Below, piece after piece: positions 1 through 8,537 of a stretch of 64,000 bases of DNA (within the stretch, counting starts at the first letter, position 1; every line of letters starts with the position of its first letter). The translations under genes were made by a program, and so were the position numbers. The notes beneath the pieces were generated by a model. The model was not told the origin of the DNA. It ran no database searches and saw nothing but the letters and a program-made list of their open reading frames with translations. The stretch is taken from assembly GCA_944415565.1 (NCBI GenBank), contig CALYBQ010000005.1:232061-296060 (forward strand), in the 5' to 3' direction. Source of the stretch: an uncultured Rikenellaceae bacterium. Its GTDB lineage: Bacteria > Bacteroidota > Bacteroidia > Bacteroidales > Rikenellaceae.

Positions 1-2313
1 TAGACCCTTGACACTCTCACTTGCAAGGATGACTGTTTTAGGAGTACCCACAAGATTTAGTGGATTGGCAGACAAGATTTTATAGTCTTTATAGGCTGTA
101 CTTCTTACCCTCTCTGTGTCAAAGAAATCATTGAGTGTTTTTGTTGCAACTATCTCATTTGTTATAGGATGGTTACAAAATAGGCTCATAATCTCATTTA
201 TGTATTGCAGTCTCTGGGCTGGATTGTATTGTTGACCTACAACAAACTTTTCAAGCATCTTTTCTTTAAATGGATGCTTAGATGAAAGTGCCCAAAAGAT
301 AAGAGAGTTGTGAAGTCTCCTGTATTGCTGTTCTTGGGCATTTGCCTTAGCCAATTCACTCAATTTTCCAGTTAGAACTTCAATGGATATATAAGGGTAT
401 AATGGTGTAAGCCTTTTAATGAAAGTTTTACCTTTATTGCTTGCACTCCTATGTAGCTTCTTTAAAACCTCATCATTCAATCTCTTTGTGGCATCTAATC
501 CTTTCAACTCTTCTATTAATTTCAACAACTGCTTATATTCAAGTTCTTGCCTTGTCTGAATAGCTGCTTTCTCAATCCTTTCTTGACTATCAGACACAAC
601 CTTATCTATGACTTCAAAAGATTGGATTGTGTTATCTGCTTCTAACCATTGCTGCAACTGTTCTGGCTTCACATACAAGTCCCTCTTGAGTCTGAAGTAG
701 TCAAGAATTGCATCTATGTTAAGATAGGCCACTTGAGTTTTGCCATTAATATCATTCCTTATAAGACTAACAGGAGTACTGCCAAAGAATGATTTCTTAG
801 ACTTTTCCACCAACTCATCAACTGCTTTTACAAAGTCATTGCCTATCTGCTTAGGGTGCTTCTCTGCTAATTCCTTTAAGGCATTACAGGCATTTGCAAG
901 TCTCTCCGCAAACTTCTCCAAAGAATCCTTAATATTAGAGCTATATGATAGGTCTGTGGCTTTATCTTTAGGCTCTTTGGTATTGTAGACTATTGTTTCA
1001 CTCAATACACCATCCTTATCTCTGCATCTGCCTGCTATCTGTTTAAGCCTTTCAGGAGTCAACAAAGTGTATAGTTTTTCAGATTCGGATATTGATATTA
1101 GATGAAACCTTTCATTGAAATCAACTCCAACAAAGTAAGCACTTGTTATAAAATTTATTCTCTTTGGCAGGATTGCTTGAGGAGATAGTTTGCTATAATA
1201 ATCCCCTGCTTCTGAAATGCTGTTTTCACCACAAAGAATAGCACATTCACTCTTTAGTTCACTTGGCAATGCTTCTATGATTTTAGTCATTCCCAATACG
1301 TGATTATAGGCAACTACTATCTTATCATTAGGGGTATCTTTAAAGTGCTTCTCAATCATATCTTTGACTATTGCTCTGGGGTTGTTAGAATGTATCAGTT
1401 TATTAATTACCCTGCCTTCTGATTCTTCCTCATAATGTAATTCTATTACAGGTTCATTGTTGATTCTGGGGTCTGAAAAGGGCCTCATAGTGGCTGATAC
1501 AAGACTTCTGGAATGTGGGTCAAATAAGAAATAGTAATCAATTACTTTTCCCAGATTTGGCCTGAAAGCACCATCACTCTGATACATATCAATCTCATCA
1601 ACCATTAATCTCCAGTTTGAGGAATAATGCTTTTTCTCTTTATCATAGGGGATTTCAGCCTCTATCATTAACCTGTCAAGACTGTCAGACACACAGATTA
1701 TCTTCTTCCAAACAATATCATTGTCTTTAAGATAGTCTTGTATTTGACCCATAGATGTACTGTGTTTAAAATCTCCAATCTCACTTCCTACATACAGGTA
1801 TTTGTACTTTTGCAGGCTCTCATCCCATCCAGTCTTATACTTCTCATAAGCCAGATTTTTAGTAGGTACTACTATAATACTGTTGGCAAAACTCCTTAAT
1901 TCCAAAGTAGTAGCACCTATGCCTGTGATATTCTTCTTAATAACTCCCCAAGGAACTGAATTAAAGATATGCCCCATCTTTCTATTAGCTCCTGAACTAT
2001 CCTTTTTAAGGGTAATATGAAAGGTTTTTATGATACCTTTCTTGTCTGGATCAACCCATTCTATATGACATTTGACTTTATCTTCATCAGCCTTAACAAC
2101 AGCACCATTGGCATAAAGTGTAACCCAATCACCTGACTGCATGAAATCATTAAATTCATCAGATAATAGATAAGTATCTGGATTTGTTAAAACCCCTATA
2201 AAGTATCTCTCATCCTCAGGACTAATGGCTTGAATTTCAGAATTAAATAAGGCTTTACTGGCCTCATCAGTATATTTGGTTAATACTTCAAGTACAGACT
2301 CTCTTTGCTCCAT
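1..2313 (-). CDS. SF2-type DEAD/DEAH helicase-like protein of a mobile element (3' end outside window)
   Basis: I translated this frame by hand from the ATG at 2313: 771 codons stay open to the window edge, so the C-terminus is missing. The order of motifs is that of a superfamily 2 helicase: a P-loop-like TGIGATT at about residues 130-136, a Walker B-like DEID near 238, an SAT motif in LVSATMRPF, and a motif VI-like QIAGRCR. The P-loop lysine is replaced by alanine (GIGATT for GxGKT), so ATP binding may be atypical. The gene is A+T-rich compared with the chromosome to the right and sits directly downstream of a tyrosine recombinase on the same strand, which marks it as mobile-element cargo or replication machinery. 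A restriction-type or origin-binding helicase are both possible; substrate and partner are unknown. Confidence 0.7.
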   Translation of the reverse strand, partial: MEQRESVLEVLTKYTDEASKALFNSEIQAISPEDERYFIGVLTNPDTYLLSDEFNDFMQSGDWVTLYANGAVVKADEDKVKCHIEWVDPDKKGIIKTFHITLKKDSSGANRKMGHIFNSVPWGVIKKNITGIGATTLELRSFANSIIVVPTKNLAYEKYKTGWDESLQKYKYLYVGSEIGDFKHSTSMGQIQDYLKDNDIVWKKIICVSDSLDRLMIEAEIPYDKEKKHYSSNWRLMVDEIDMYQSDGAFRPNLGKVIDYYFLFDPHSRSLVSATMRPFSDPRINNEPVIELHYEEESEGRVINKLIHSNNPRAIVKDMIEKHFKDTPNDKIVVAYNHVLGMTKIIEALPSELKSECAILCGENSISEAGDYYSKLSPQAILPKRINFITSAYFVGVDFNERFHLISISESEKLYTLLTPERLKQIAGRCRDKDGVLSETIVYNTKEPKDKATDLSYSSNIKDSLEKFAERLANACNALKELAEKHPKQIGNDFVKAVDELVEKSKKSFFGSTPVSLIRNDINGKTQVAYLNIDAILDYFRLKRDLYVKPEQLQQWLEADNTIQSFEVIDKVVSDSQERIEKAAIQTRQELEYKQLLKLIEELKGLDATKRLNDEVLKKLHRSASNKGKTFIKRLTPLYPYISIEVLTGKLSELAKANAQEQQYRRLHNSLIFWALSSKHPFKEKMLEKFVVGQQYNPAQRLQYINEIMSLFCNHPITNEIVATKTLNDFFDTERVRSTAYKDYKILSANPLNLVGTPKTVILASESVKGL

Positions 2314-2407
2314 AATGCACAGTTAGTTTGGGTATTTGCTATTAAAAATATAGAGTAAGTGTGCAGGAGCTTCCTCCCACACACCTACCAAAGATATGAA
2401 TAATACC

Positions 2408-3619
2408 CTACATAGATATTAGTTTATCCTCTAATCTTTTCATGTGATTACTGATATTCTTATTCACCACCTGTGCATAAGACCTCTGTGTGACTGATAT
2501 GTCAGAGTGACCCAAAAGCATACTCACCACCTCAATAGGAACGTCATTATAGAGCAGGATTGTAGAGGCAAAAGTTTTTCTTGCTGTGTGATGGGTCAGT
2601 TTCTTATCAATGCCTACAATGTTGGCTATCTCTTTCAAGAAAGAGTTGATTTTTTGATTGCTTATTCTTGGGAGTAGGAAGTCATCACCCTCTGGGAGAT
2701 ATGCCCTTAGATGGGCTAAAATTGCCTCTGCTTGGGGTAATAGAGGTATTGATACTTCCCTGTCTGTCTTTCTCCTTACAATAGTAATCCAGTTCTTTCC
2801 ATCAAAGCCTTTTGCAATATGTTTTGATTGAAGTGAATGAGCCTCATTGTAAGCAAGGCCTGTGTAAACTGAGAACAAGTAGAGATATTTTGCCTGTTCT
2901 AACCTCTCTTGGGCAAAGGTGTAGCTTTCAAGTTTGGATAGTTCTTCCTGAGTTAAAAACACAAGTTGTTTTCTCTCCTTGAGTGGCTTGTATTCTACAA
3001 AAGGGTCTTGGGATATATAACCACACCTGACTGCAAAAACAATCATCTGCCTTAACCTCTGGATGATTTTATTGATGGTTATAGGCTTTAACTTCTTCTC
3101 AAGTAGATACTCCTCATACCCTTTGATAAATGAGTAGTCAAGTGCTTTCAGGGTTATATCCTGCTGTTTGAAGTGATGATTGAGGAATTGCTTAATATGG
3201 GCATAGACTTCCTTGAACTTCTTGAAAGTGGCATCCGTGTATTCTATGCCTACAAGAGCCTCCATCTTTAAAAGCCTTTCCTCAAATACCTTGCATAGTG
3301 TATGCTCTGTTATCTTGCCTCTGAACCTGTTGTAAATGGTGTCCAAGGTTATCTCTTCCCTTGCATCATAGAGTTGCTTCTCTATCCTAATTAACTGTGA
3401 ATAAATCTCCTGCAACTTGTGGTTGACAAGCATTGCATCATCTGATATGCCTTTGACTCTTTGGGACTCCTTATCCCATTGTGCGGGTGATAGATAGATG
3501 CTGGTTGAGAACTGTTGCTTCTTCTCTCCAACTACTATTTTACAGTAGATTGGAGCTTCTCCTTTTGAATTGGTTTTATAAAGGTACTGGTAAAAGGTGA
3601 TTTTTAACTGTTCAATCAT
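2408..3619 (-). CDS. Tyrosine recombinase (integrase) of an integrative element
   Basis: A protein of 403 residues with the layout of Bacteroidetes integrases: an N-terminal arm-binding region, a SAM-like core-binding domain (about 115-210) and a C-terminal catalytic domain. Visible catalytic residues are the Lys of RRKTDREVSI, the HxxR of HTARKTF, and the His and Tyr of LGHSDISVTQRSYAQV. The position of the first catalytic Arg is Ala (TGLAYNEAHSL); a missing first Arg is also known for the CTnDOT integrase IntDOT. I chose the ATG at 3619, preceded by an AGG about 8 bases upstream, over a TTG further upstream. It reads away from the initiator tRNA gene 240 bp away, the usual position of an integrase at the attachment end of an element. 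Confidence 0.88.
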   Translation of the reverse strand: MIEQLKITFYQYLYKTNSKGEAPIYCKIVVGEKKQQFSTSIYLSPAQWDKESQRVKGISDDAMLVNHKLQEIYSQLIRIEKQLYDAREEITLDTIYNRFRGKITEHTLCKVFEERLLKMEALVGIEYTDATFKKFKEVYAHIKQFLNHHFKQQDITLKALDYSFIKGYEEYLLEKKLKPITINKIIQRLRQMIVFAVRCGYISQDPFVEYKPLKERKQLVFLTQEELSKLESYTFAQERLEQAKYLYLFSVYTGLAYNEAHSLQSKHIAKGFDGKNWITIVRRKTDREVSIPLLPQAEAILAHLRAYLPEGDDFLLPRISNQKINSFLKEIANIVGIDKKLTHHTARKTFASTILLYNDVPIEVVSMLLGHSDISVTQRSYAQVVNKNISNHMKRLEDKLISM

Positions 3620-3677
3620 AATGAGCCTGTTTAAAGTAGTCAAACAAACTCTCTGTATTACAATTAGATAAGAATTA

Positions 3678-3725
3678 CAGAATACTTTTTTGTGTTATTA
3701 GCATTGTATTCCAGAAAGTATTCTG
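3678..3725. repeat. Inverted repeat upstream of the integrase
   Basis: Arms of 11 bases (cagaatacttt at 3678-3688 and aaagtattctg at 3715-3725) are separated by 26 bases in the A+T-rich gap between integrase and tRNA. It may be an operator or an arm-type recombinase site. No gene is visible in 3620-3859. Confidence 0.5.
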
Positions 3726-3823
3726 ATAATCCTTAAAATCTAACCTATTTCTTAAACAGCCATTTCTGGACTAAAAACATCAAGTAATTCTAAATCAACG
3801 ACTTAACCCAGACACAACTACAC

Positions 3824-3849
3824 AAAAAAGAGCCAAAACCTTAGTTTTG
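3824..3849 (-). terminator. Rho-independent terminator of the initiator tRNA
   Basis: On the minus strand a CAAAAC/GTTTTG stem (3834-3849) is followed by six T residues (3824-3829), 11 bases past the tRNA 3' end. This is also the likely zone of the element boundary. Confidence 0.6.
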
Positions 3850-3859
3850 ACCCTTTTAG

Positions 3860-3932
3860 TAGCGGGAGGAGGACTCGAACCTCCGACCTTTGGGTTATGA
3901 GCCCAACGAGCTGCCAACTGCTCCATCCCGCG
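3860..3932 (-). tRNA. Initiator tRNA-fMet(CAT)
   Basis: A 73-nt cloverleaf with anticodon CAT. Two initiator hallmarks are visible: an unpaired first acceptor position (C1 opposite U72) and three consecutive G:C pairs at the base of the anticodon stem (GGG/CCC). The D arm carries AGTTGGCA and the T arm GTTCGAGTC as GGAGG-TTCGAGT-CCTCC. CCA is not encoded; the base after A73 is C, then T. An integrase on the same strand lies just downstream, so the 3' end of this gene probably served as attachment site. Confidence 0.95.
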
Positions 3933-3943
3933 ATATAGTGGCA

Positions 3944-3974
3944 CAAAGATAACACTTTTTTGTTAGCATTCAAA
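3944..3974 (-). promoter_or_regulatory. Bacteroidetes-type promoter of tRNA-fMet
   Basis: Read on the minus strand, TTTG (3971-3974) and TATCTTTG (3944-3951) are separated by exactly 19 bp, matching the -33/-7 consensus of the Bacteroidetes primary sigma factor. The -7 box ends 11 bases before the tRNA. Confidence 0.8.
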
Positions 3975-4110
3975 TTATTTTTCAAAATAACATAAATATT
4001 CACTTCCACCAATGATATAGTTACAACTATATAAAGCCTATTGAATAAATCATGTCATTTATTACTATCTTAATTCACTTAATTATTATAACTTTAGGAA
4101 AACAACTATT

Positions 4111-5225
4111 ATGGCAAAACTTTTATCCATCATCTCTTTATCATGCCTGCTTTTCGCCGGTTGCAAACAGGTATCGGATTCCGAGAATATATCCATCGAC
4201 GTAAACCAAAAAGGCAAAATGGCCGACATATTTTGTTCGTATGAATATATTCCGCTCGAAACTTCTTCCAAAGAAGACAATATAATCGCCGGAATAGACA
4301 AGATTATCATGCAAGATGACAGAATATACATATTGGACAAAGAACGGGCATCCGTATTAATATTTTCCCACGACGGAAAATACATTAACAAAATCAACAA
4401 ACGAGGACGCGGCCCACAAGAATACCTTGAAATAAAAGATTTCGATGTCCGCAACTCAATTATTTACACCCTATCCCGCAGCAACAAAACCATATATGCT
4501 TACGACATAAAAGGTAATTTCATACAATCATACGATCTGAAAGACTGGTATAACAATTTCCACATCGTCGACGACAAGACAATGTTTCTATACTCCGAAC
4601 GTTCCAACGACCAAAAATACAATTTCATAGTATTCGATTATATCAGTGGCGAAATAAAAAAGAATTCGACCCATTCAAAGAGAATTGCAGTTACGGTTTT
4701 TCGCTCTCTCCGTTCAACATCACGGAAGATGGAACAATCCTGACAACACAACAGTTCGACAACACCGTATACAGCCTGACCGCAGACTCATATATTCCGC
4801 AATATGTATTCGATTTCAACACCAAAGATCGTATCCCCGAAGACCAGCGGAATTTAAACTACGACGAACTCTCCAAAAACCTTCAAGACAAGAATGTCGT
4901 AAAAAGAATCGATGCAATAACCCCAAAAGACAGTATGCTCTATTTTGTATATTCCCTATATGACCCGGAATATGCGATGCGGAGTATCATCGCATCTGTC
5001 AATCTGAATACAAAGGAGATAAAGTCTGTAAGGATCGGGGATGAATTCGACCCCCAATACCCATTTGTTACTAATGCCGCCTTATCGTTTGCAAACGGGG
5101 AAATGATATGCTACCGTCCAGCGATACGAATAGTAAACATAGCGAAAATACACTCTTTCGATATATCCGCCTACAATATCACCGAATCGAGCAATCCGGT
5201 GATTCTTAAATACAAACTACGGTAA
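4111..5225 (+). pseudogene. 6-bladed beta-propeller lipoprotein, split by a -1 frameshift at A6G
   Basis: The start ATG is followed by a lipoprotein signal (lipobox LFAGC, Cys near residue 18) and a propeller-type sequence (YIPLETSSKEDNIIAGIDKI, then repeated D-G-K-Y-I blade ends), as in Bacteroidetes 6-bladed beta-propeller proteins. The first frame stops at 4741-4743. The family sequence continues without a break in the -1 frame to a TAA at 5223-5225; joining them gives about 371 residues, a normal family length. The shift point is the run AAAAAAG at 4656-4662, phased A AAA AAG, which is also the classical -1 slippery heptamer. Simplest reading: loss of one A, by mutation, phase variation or sequencing error. 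Programmed frameshifting is an alternative. Confidence 0.75.
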
Positions 5226-5295
5226 ACCTAACCTTTCTTTATAATCTTTATATAACATCATTATGCCACACAAAAAACAGTGTACTTATATCCAA

Positions 5296-5340
5296 ACAAT
5301 ACTAAAGCGCAATGGGTTATTCATTGCGCTTTAGTATTGT
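5296..5340. terminator. Bidirectional terminator between convergent propeller gene and hdr operon
   Basis: A near-perfect stem of about 19 bp (5296-5314 with 5322-5340) built on actaaagcgcaatg, with a 7-base loop and A/T-rich flanks on both sides. It separates convergent genes. Confidence 0.8.
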
Positions 5341-5362
5341 TCCAATTTCATTACTACATTAA

Positions 5363-7195
5363 TCAGGCTTGCTGCCGCCCGCCTAACCGTGCCGAAACTA
5401 TCTCTGCAATATCGGCGACCGGAAGCGGTGTATTCCGGGCGATAGCTTTCTTACACAGCGGACAAGCCGTAACCACCTCCTCAGCCCCCGTCTCGGCAAA
5501 TCGATCTGCCAACGCCGCGCTGATTTTATTTTGCCCTCGGTCGTCGATCGAGATGTTCGCCAGCCCGCTGCCACAACAGAATGCCTCTTCGCGGTTCTGC
5601 GATACCTCGGCAAGTCGGCCTACCGCATTTATCACGGCACGCGGCTCGTCGTAAATACCGCTACCTCGGCCGAGCTCGCACGGGTCATGATACGTAAACA
5701 ATCTACCGTCGGACTCCTCCATAGAAAGGCGTCCCTGTTCCATCAGGCGCAATATGTATTGAGAATGGTGCAGTATCTCGATACCTTTCAGATCATACTC
5801 TTCGCGGAATACGCGCAGGCATATCGGACATGATGTTACGAGCGTGGTTATATTATGCTTCTCGAAGAGAGACTTATTGAACTCCATCATCTTAGCCGCA
5901 GCACTGACCTCGCCGGCAAGTTTAAGCGGACGGCCGCAACATACGCCGCCATCCTTATCTGCCCACCACACATCCTCGCCGGCAGCCTTAAAGATGGCCT
6001 CCATAGCTCGCAGCGTTTTCGGATTAAGCAGCGTCATACATCCGGCGAAGAACCCTACCTTGCCCTCTCCTTTCGAAGTGTCCATTCCCCTGACATACGC
6101 ATAACGGCCGTCAGCGGGGACATCGAACATCTTGGTGCGGCTATTCAATCGCAACGTATTGAGCTCTATCCCGACAGGACATTTAGTTTCGCAACGGCCG
6201 CACATGAAACAATTCTCGGCCACAGCCCCCGACAGTTTATGATAACGGCGGTCGCGCAGGAAGTAAACCGACTGCACGTTAGTAATCCCGGCATCCGCCT
6301 GCAACTGACACGGGTCGATACATATTCCGCAGCGTGAACACGCCTCTATCTGGAAATGGTCGTATGTTTTATGCCGCTCCGTACTACGCAACCTGTAACG
6401 GCGGAGGAATATCAGCGGAATCTCGGTGAAGATATGCATGTAACGCGAGAACGGCATCGACACGAAGAATACGGCCAGCAATACCGAATACGTCCACCAC
6501 ATCACACCGGAGAACTGCTCGATGTTATATACACCAAATACCGACACCATCCAATGGCCTATATTGCCTGTCAGGAACGACTCCATCCCTTTGAGCCCGC
6601 TCGTCGCACTCTCTGCCAGCAAGCGGACCGGAAAAATAAACCAAAGGGCGAACAGCGCTATACGGTCGCCAGCGGTATGCTTGGTAGCACGCTTCATCCC
6701 CATGGCACGGGAACGCATACGCTTGAACCAAGCCAACGACACGCCTGAGAGAACGAATAGCAACAACAGGTCCATGACATTAGCCAAGACCTGCCCCGAA
6801 ACGCCGTAATCCGCATTCGGATCGGCGAAGAATTTATAGAACACATGCGCGTGGAGGGGCACTATACCCGTCAGGTGCATCGAAGCCTCGACCCACCCGA
6901 CAGCTATCAACAGGAACCATCCGAAAGCGAGGCTCATGTGCATGTAGCCCAGCTTCGGGTTCACCTTGAATATCTTGCGGTGCAGAAGCGATTCGGAGAC
7001 GACCTCCACACACGCCCCCAACGTTGAGCGTGTAAACAATCCTTTACGGACCAGATGCTTGTCCGCTCCCGGAAGTTTAACGAACCAACGGACGTACTTA
7101 TATATCACGACAGTGAACAGCACTATGACGCCGACAGTGAACGGCACTACGAAATGGTCGTAATAATGCAATATTTCAGTTCCGATATTCTCCAC
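5363..7195 (-). CDS. Membrane-bound HdrE/NarI-like plus HdrD-like fusion, electron-transfer subunit
   Basis: About 610 residues. The N-terminal third has five predicted membrane helices (for example FVVPFTVGVIVLFTVVIY, LGYMHMSLAFGWFLLIAVGW) like the cytochrome b subunit of nitrate reductase/HdrE. It continues into two 4Fe-4S motifs (CSRCGICIDPC, CFMCGRCETKCP) and two Cys-rich CCG domains ending in CCG..SCPIC and CCGSG..ACPLC, as in HdrD. The expected role is passing electrons between a (mena)quinone pool and the soluble Hdr-like subunits encoded just upstream. I chose the GTG at 7195: it follows AGGA and lies 11 bases after the previous stop. A longer frame reaching 7303 would overlap the upstream gene. 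Last gene of a five-gene operon; the physiological substrate is unknown. Confidence 0.85.
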   Translation of the reverse strand: MENIGTEILHYYDHFVVPFTVGVIVLFTVVIYKYVRWFVKLPGADKHLVRKGLFTRSTLGACVEVVSESLLHRKIFKVNPKLGYMHMSLAFGWFLLIAVGWVEASMHLTGIVPLHAHVFYKFFADPNADYGVSGQVLANVMDLLLLFVLSGVSLAWFKRMRSRAMGMKRATKHTAGDRIALFALWFIFPVRLLAESATSGLKGMESFLTGNIGHWMVSVFGVYNIEQFSGVMWWTYSVLLAVFFVSMPFSRYMHIFTEIPLIFLRRYRLRSTERHKTYDHFQIEACSRCGICIDPCQLQADAGITNVQSVYFLRDRRYHKLSGAVAENCFMCGRCETKCPVGIELNTLRLNSRTKMFDVPADGRYAYVRGMDTSKGEGKVGFFAGCMTLLNPKTLRAMEAIFKAAGEDVWWADKDGGVCCGRPLKLAGEVSAAAKMMEFNKSLFEKHNITTLVTSCPICLRVFREEYDLKGIEILHHSQYILRLMEQGRLSMEESDGRLFTYHDPCELGRGSGIYDEPRAVINAVGRLAEVSQNREEAFCCGSGLANISIDDRGQNKISAALADRFAETGAEEVVTACPLCKKAIARNTPLPVADIAEIVSARLGGRQQA

Positions 7196-7206
7196 TTTCG
7201 TCCTGT

Positions 7207-7533
7207 TTAATATTCGCTCAGAAGCCGTTTTATCATCATCACCACACCACGGGTATTGATGCCGCGCGGGCACACGAGGCGGCACTTCCCGCAGAGCATA
7301 CACTTATTCATCTCCTCGTAAGCTCCCTGATAATCACCTCGGCGCACAAGCGTGTGCACCTTGCGGAAGTTGAATTGCGTCAGGTTGCCGGCCGTACACG
7401 TAGCCGTACACCCCCCGCATCCTATACAGGCCTGCCATTCGGGCATCTCCATCAAAGCCTTGCGAGAGACGCTCAGGTCGTTCTTGTCGAGATCTACGGC
7501 CCTCGGACGGTTTATGCTGAATCCGAAATCCAT
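7207..7533 (-). CDS. 4Fe-4S dicluster protein, HdrC-like
   Basis: A 108-residue soluble ferredoxin-like protein with two Cys motifs, CIGCGGCTATC (about 36-46) and CMLCGKCRLVCPRG (about 78-91), the spacing of HdrC/QmoC-type electron relays. Its start overlaps the stop of the upstream HdrA-like gene by one base (TAATG), so the two are translationally coupled. It probably wires the flavoprotein to the membrane subunit encoded downstream. Confidence 0.85.
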   Translation of the reverse strand: MDFGFSINRPRAVDLDKNDLSVSRKALMEMPEWQACIGCGGCTATCTAGNLTQFNFRKVHTLVRRGDYQGAYEEMNKCMLCGKCRLVCPRGINTRGVVMMIKRLLSEY

Positions 7534-8537
7534 TACCGCCTGTTTAGATAACGGGCCACCTGCTGAGCAGCAGCAACCCCTTCGTTTATACTTTCTCCCA
7601 AGTTCTTAGGGGCGGTCACGGTCCCTGCGTAAAATATATTCGGCACACCCGAGCATGTGTTCAGCGTAAAGCTGTCCGCCGGAGCCACGAATCCGCTCGG
7701 CTGCAACTCGACACCTTTCGTTTCGGCAAACCTTCGGTTGCTCTCGCCGGCCGTCATGCCTACGATAAGGATGAGCATATCGACCGTCATCTTCAGCGGC
7801 CTTCCGATAAGCGTATCCTCGGCCTTTATCTGCACACGACGGTCTATGGTCTCGCTCGCTTCGGAGATACGTCCGCGCACGAAATGTATATTGAATTCCT
7901 CCTGTGCACGGCGGTACATCTCCTCGTACCCCGGCCCGAACATACGGATGTCCATATAGAAGTTATAAACCTCCGACTGCGGGAACATGGCCTTGAGCTC
8001 CATTGCCTGCTTCACACCGGTAACGCAGCACACTTTGGAACAATGGCGCTGGTTGACCTTCTCGTCGCGCGACCCCACACAATGCAGGAAAGCGATGCGC
8101 TGCGGCGTCCGGCCGTCCTTCATGGCCACCTTGCCATCGTTGAGCATATGCTCTATATCTACCGTGGTATATACGTTATCGTATATCGTATACCCAAGCT
8201 CCTCCTTCAATTCGGCCCGAAAAAGATTGAAACCCGACGCTACAACGACTGCATCGGCCTCCATCGTACTGCCGTCGCTCAGCGACACACCATCCTTGCC
8301 TATGGACTCCACCGCCGTACCCGTTATGACGCGGGCATCTTTCATACTGCCCTTCAACTTAGCCAGCACCTCGTGCGCCGGGGTGAAAGTGGGAAAAAGC
8401 TGATGCCAGTCGTTGAGCTTGCCGCCTATACGGTCGGACTTTTCGATAATGACCGGCTTGATGCCCAAATCCAACAGCGAAGCCGCAGTCTGCATTCCGG
8501 CAGGGCCTCCGCCTATTATGATAACTTTCTTTGTCAT
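7533..8537 (-). CDS. HdrA/QmoA-like FAD protein
   Basis: 334 residues. The N-terminal Rossmann motif IIIGGGPAGMQ binds FAD, and a C-terminal NIFYAGTVTAPKNLGESI resembles the second FAD-contacting motif of HdrA/QmoA. A Cys-rich centre (HCVGSRDE then HCSKVCC) matches the HdrA cluster region. It is about half the length of methanogen HdrA, closer to QmoA. The ATG at 8537 sits in an ATGA overlap with the stop of the upstream gene. Whether it bifurcates electrons cannot be told from sequence. Confidence 0.85.
   Translation of the reverse strand: MTKKVIIIGGGPAGMQTAASLLDLGIKPVIIEKSDRIGGKLNDWHQLFPTFTPAHEVLAKLKGSMKDARVITGTAVESIGKDGVSLSDGSTMEADAVVVASGFNLFRAELKEELGYTIYDNVYTTVDIEHMLNDGKVAMKDGRTPQRIAFLHCVGSRDEKVNQRHCSKVCCVTGVKQAMELKAMFPQSEVYNFYMDIRMFGPGYEEMYRRAQEEFNIHFVRGRISEASETIDRRVQIKAEDTLIGRPLKMTVDMLILIVGMTAGESNRRFAETKGVELQPSGFVAPADSFTLNTCSGVPNIFYAGTVTAPKNLGESINEGVAAAQQVARYLNRR

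Noticed and set aside
3818-4012. A 64-codon frame over the initiator tRNA
   Set aside because: It is the tRNA and its flanks read as protein.
5363-7303. Extended N-terminus of the HdrE-D fusion
   Set aside because: The extra 36 residues overlap the upstream ferredoxin gene and match nothing; GTG at 7195 has a ribosome binding site.
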